Shown here piece after piece: positions 6,501 through 6,773 of a stretch of DNA of 6,773 nucleotides. Within the stretch, counting starts at the first letter, position 1. Every line of letters starts with the position of its first letter. Below the pieces are notes generated by a model. The model saw nothing but the letters and a program-made list of their open reading frames with translations, did not search any database and was not told where the DNA came from. Location: the NCBI GenBank assembly GCA_905193725.1, contig CAJJPW010000120.1, positions 1-6,773 on the forward strand, read 5' to 3'. The translations under genes and the position numbers were made by a program. This DNA comes from an uncultured Eubacteriales bacterium (lineage in GTDB: Bacteria; Bacillota; Clostridia; Christensenellales; Christensenellaceae).

Positions 6501-6773
6501 CAAACGCCCAGCATCTCATAAAACATCACCTACCAACATCGGCTACAGTCTGGCGTCTGAGGGAAAGCGAGTTCTGCTGATCGACGGCGATATGCAGATG
6601 AATCTCACGCTGTCCTTGTTTGACGACGAGACCTCTCTGGAGTTTGCCCGCGGCGGGAACAACCTGTATACCGCCGTCAGGGAACAGCGCGACCTGACGC
6701 CGTACATACGCCAGACCCCCTACGAGGGGCTGGATCTGATCCCGTCCTCCACGCTGATGAGCGGCATTGAATT
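3535..6773 (+). CDS. Cyclic beta-1,2-glucan synthase-like protein (GT84), 3' partial and joined in frame to a ParA fragment
   Basis: The frame is open for 1079 codons from ATG 3535 to the window edge. Residues 1-1003 resemble NdvB/ChvB-type synthases, inner-membrane proteins that polymerise glucose from UDP-glucose into beta-1,2-glucan and cyclise it. Order of parts: a helical N-terminal region (1-370, with YYLYGPGQEKL near 350); two membrane segments (about 377-398 and 403-422); a GT84 domain (about 450-750) with ERKRGALMDL, the DSD metal/UDP motif in TLDSDTQ (583-589), FGRGSFTGKGIFDID, SHDLLEG (697-703) and HRWIRGDIQLLPYL (732-745); then more membrane segments (about 775-825 and 905-940), KKNLLQWTTAA (876-886) and the HKTSPTNIG motif (995-1003) that opens the cyclization (glycoamylase-like, GH189) domain. 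Complete homologues run on through that domain and a C-terminal GH94 domain, roughly 2800 residues. Here the frame turns into ParA-like sequence at about 1003. The glucan synthase identity is strong; the tail probably does not belong to it. Confidence 0.85.
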   Translation, partial: MWDFMQNKRQKLQYFLAFQDTSAEEMKPIIQDLVEQKVFFVEKRFYHSMFRMDLRYLKKTFYKLSQKDDHELSGSIHSFLLDHYTLIHGAISSLTKQFGVWQRGHLFMFRGEKLVLRTRFLIDEYLKNSCCNLRRKSFLEFLREYQSKRPLGFHEILQIKPVMEYALLQNMVAALRYTCQVEDALQKAVTWLKHMPQAQLDTLQDIDHIQGIPAKEMAAYLLWRYGSKPSKIQLWKQSREEMPQGARETQLAQKAREFIASYHKAQKVLTGAVESLEVCKGLMGKEAAFGLSQVYQVLCEDEVFTRQTRQSQLNDLMQVSRLSLKTHVAEKTIVRHARKLAEDNGSFLSYYLYGPGQEKLLNVLGKNARGDTASAKGYFSLLYLFTVTASLLFATFGIEGSGHIWLFLLGLIPSFFMVKTLLDTVYQKYYPSRLVPKLKVEKRLPQEQRTMVVIPILLDHESAIHQAVEKLKVYDCANPLEGMYFTILADLKESQREWENEDQPLIELFQSEIQKCNLGLKAPKFFGAVRKRVYLEREKKFAPEERKRGALMDLSGLLRNKVSAETFLWVSPDLQKDVKYIITLDSDTQLLYGTAAQMIGAMAHPLNRPQVDRERKTVVDGYGVLGVNIDVGIQEAGATGFSQLLCQNPGIHSYHFAQSDVYQDVFGRGSFTGKGIFDIDVYLEVLEGRFPKNRILSHDLLEGCVLGAGKLEDVTLLDGVPHTLKSYLSREHRWIRGDIQLLPYLLPRVANEQGKREKNPVGKLGRFKILENILRCFYPPVCLLCLIIGCLLANRTGVGFLLLGLSYNFFGPLIHLVRLIASAIGNGLFGFDFWGNGISLLKGWKNAATHFLFLPGIGVNCLDGIFTACYRLFHSKKNLLQWTTAAAAERQDKGGEPRSYLPSMIPCHVVGVSLLFCPSFPITALVGAAFLCGPWMAVELSRKLGKAAPEISEKDKRFLHLLAAKTYRFFQEQVVADSGIGPDNVQIAPKRPASHKTSPTNIGYSLASEGKRVLLIDGDMQMNLTLSLFDDETSLEFARGGNNLYTAVREQRDLTPYIRQTPYEGLDLIPSSTLMSGIE
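6541..6773 (+). other. ParA/Soj-like ATPase fragment fused in frame (no P-loop, 3' partial)
   Basis: Codons from GGC 6541 read GYSLASEGKRVLLIDGDMQM and then NLTLSLF, the helix, strand and acidic motif that follow the P-loop in ParA/Soj/MinD-type partition ATPases (family pattern N-L-A-x-x-L-A..G-K-x-V-L-L-I-D-x-D-x-Q-x-N-L). Downstream, LYTAVREQRDLTPYIRQTPYEGLDLIPSS fits the next ParA region, up to the 'LDLIPS' strand. The KGGVGKTT Walker A that should lie about 10-15 residues upstream is absent; glucan synthase sequence stands there instead. GC content changes too: about 103 of the last 173 bases (60%) against 89 of 180 (49%) in 6361-6540, with more C- and G-ending codons. As written it cannot be an active ATPase. 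I read it as the interior of a different gene joined here by misassembly or recombination. Confidence 0.75.

Noticed and set aside
6532..6773. A novel glucan synthase-ParA fusion protein as a new biological system
   Set aside because: The joint removes the P-loop of one partner and the catalytic C-terminal domains of the other, falls in a short shared motif, and comes with a GC shift near the window end. A chimera explains it better.
1..6773. CRISPR arrays, insertion sequences, tRNA genes, tandem repeats
   Set aside because: Reading through both strands showed no regularly spaced repeats, no transposase-like frames and no tRNA cloverleaf.

Overview
The window looks like a chromosomal segment of a Gram-positive anaerobe, most likely class Clostridia. 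The evidence is a trmK-nif3 gene pair of the Firmicutes type, a downstream C4 zinc-ribbon gene, an A-type RNase P RNA, strong AGGAGG-like ribosome binding sites, use of GTG and TTG starts, and a base composition near 50% GC. This placement comes from gene content and remembered family sequences, not from a search.

Layout, all on the + strand. Positions 1-74 hold the last codons of an unidentified, probably membrane, protein, followed by a hairpin-type terminator (104-138). An extended -10 promoter (about 210-239) then starts a housekeeping operon: trmK (tRNA adenine-22 N1-methyltransferase, GTG start at 318), a Nif3/YqfO dinuclear-metal protein (1093-2202) and a coiled-coil plus C4 zinc-ribbon protein (2286-3011, TTG start). 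No terminator is visible between these genes. Directly after comes rnpB, the RNase P RNA (about 3037-3392), bounded by an 11-bp P1 helix. A strong intrinsic terminator (3438-3475) closes this block, so the operon sits around tRNA modification and tRNA 5'-end maturation.

From 3535 to the end of the window one uninterrupted reading frame encodes the N-terminal thousand residues of a giant cyclic beta-1,2-glucan synthase-like (NdvB/ChvB-like) membrane protein. It has a helical N-terminal region, two membrane segments, a GT84 glycosyltransferase domain with DSD and SHDLLEG/RW motifs, further membrane segments, and the beginning of the GH189 (glycoamylase-like) cyclization domain.

The most striking feature is at about 6529-6552. 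Just after the family motif TSPTNIG the frame switches, without a stop, to the middle of a ParA/Soj-type partition ATPase that lacks its P-loop. GC content rises from about 49% to about 60% at the same point. Both families have an N-[I/L]-G-like stretch here, so the joint lies in a short similarity. A chimeric contig end or a recombination event is more likely than a working fusion protein. I found no convincing new defence or mobile system in the window.
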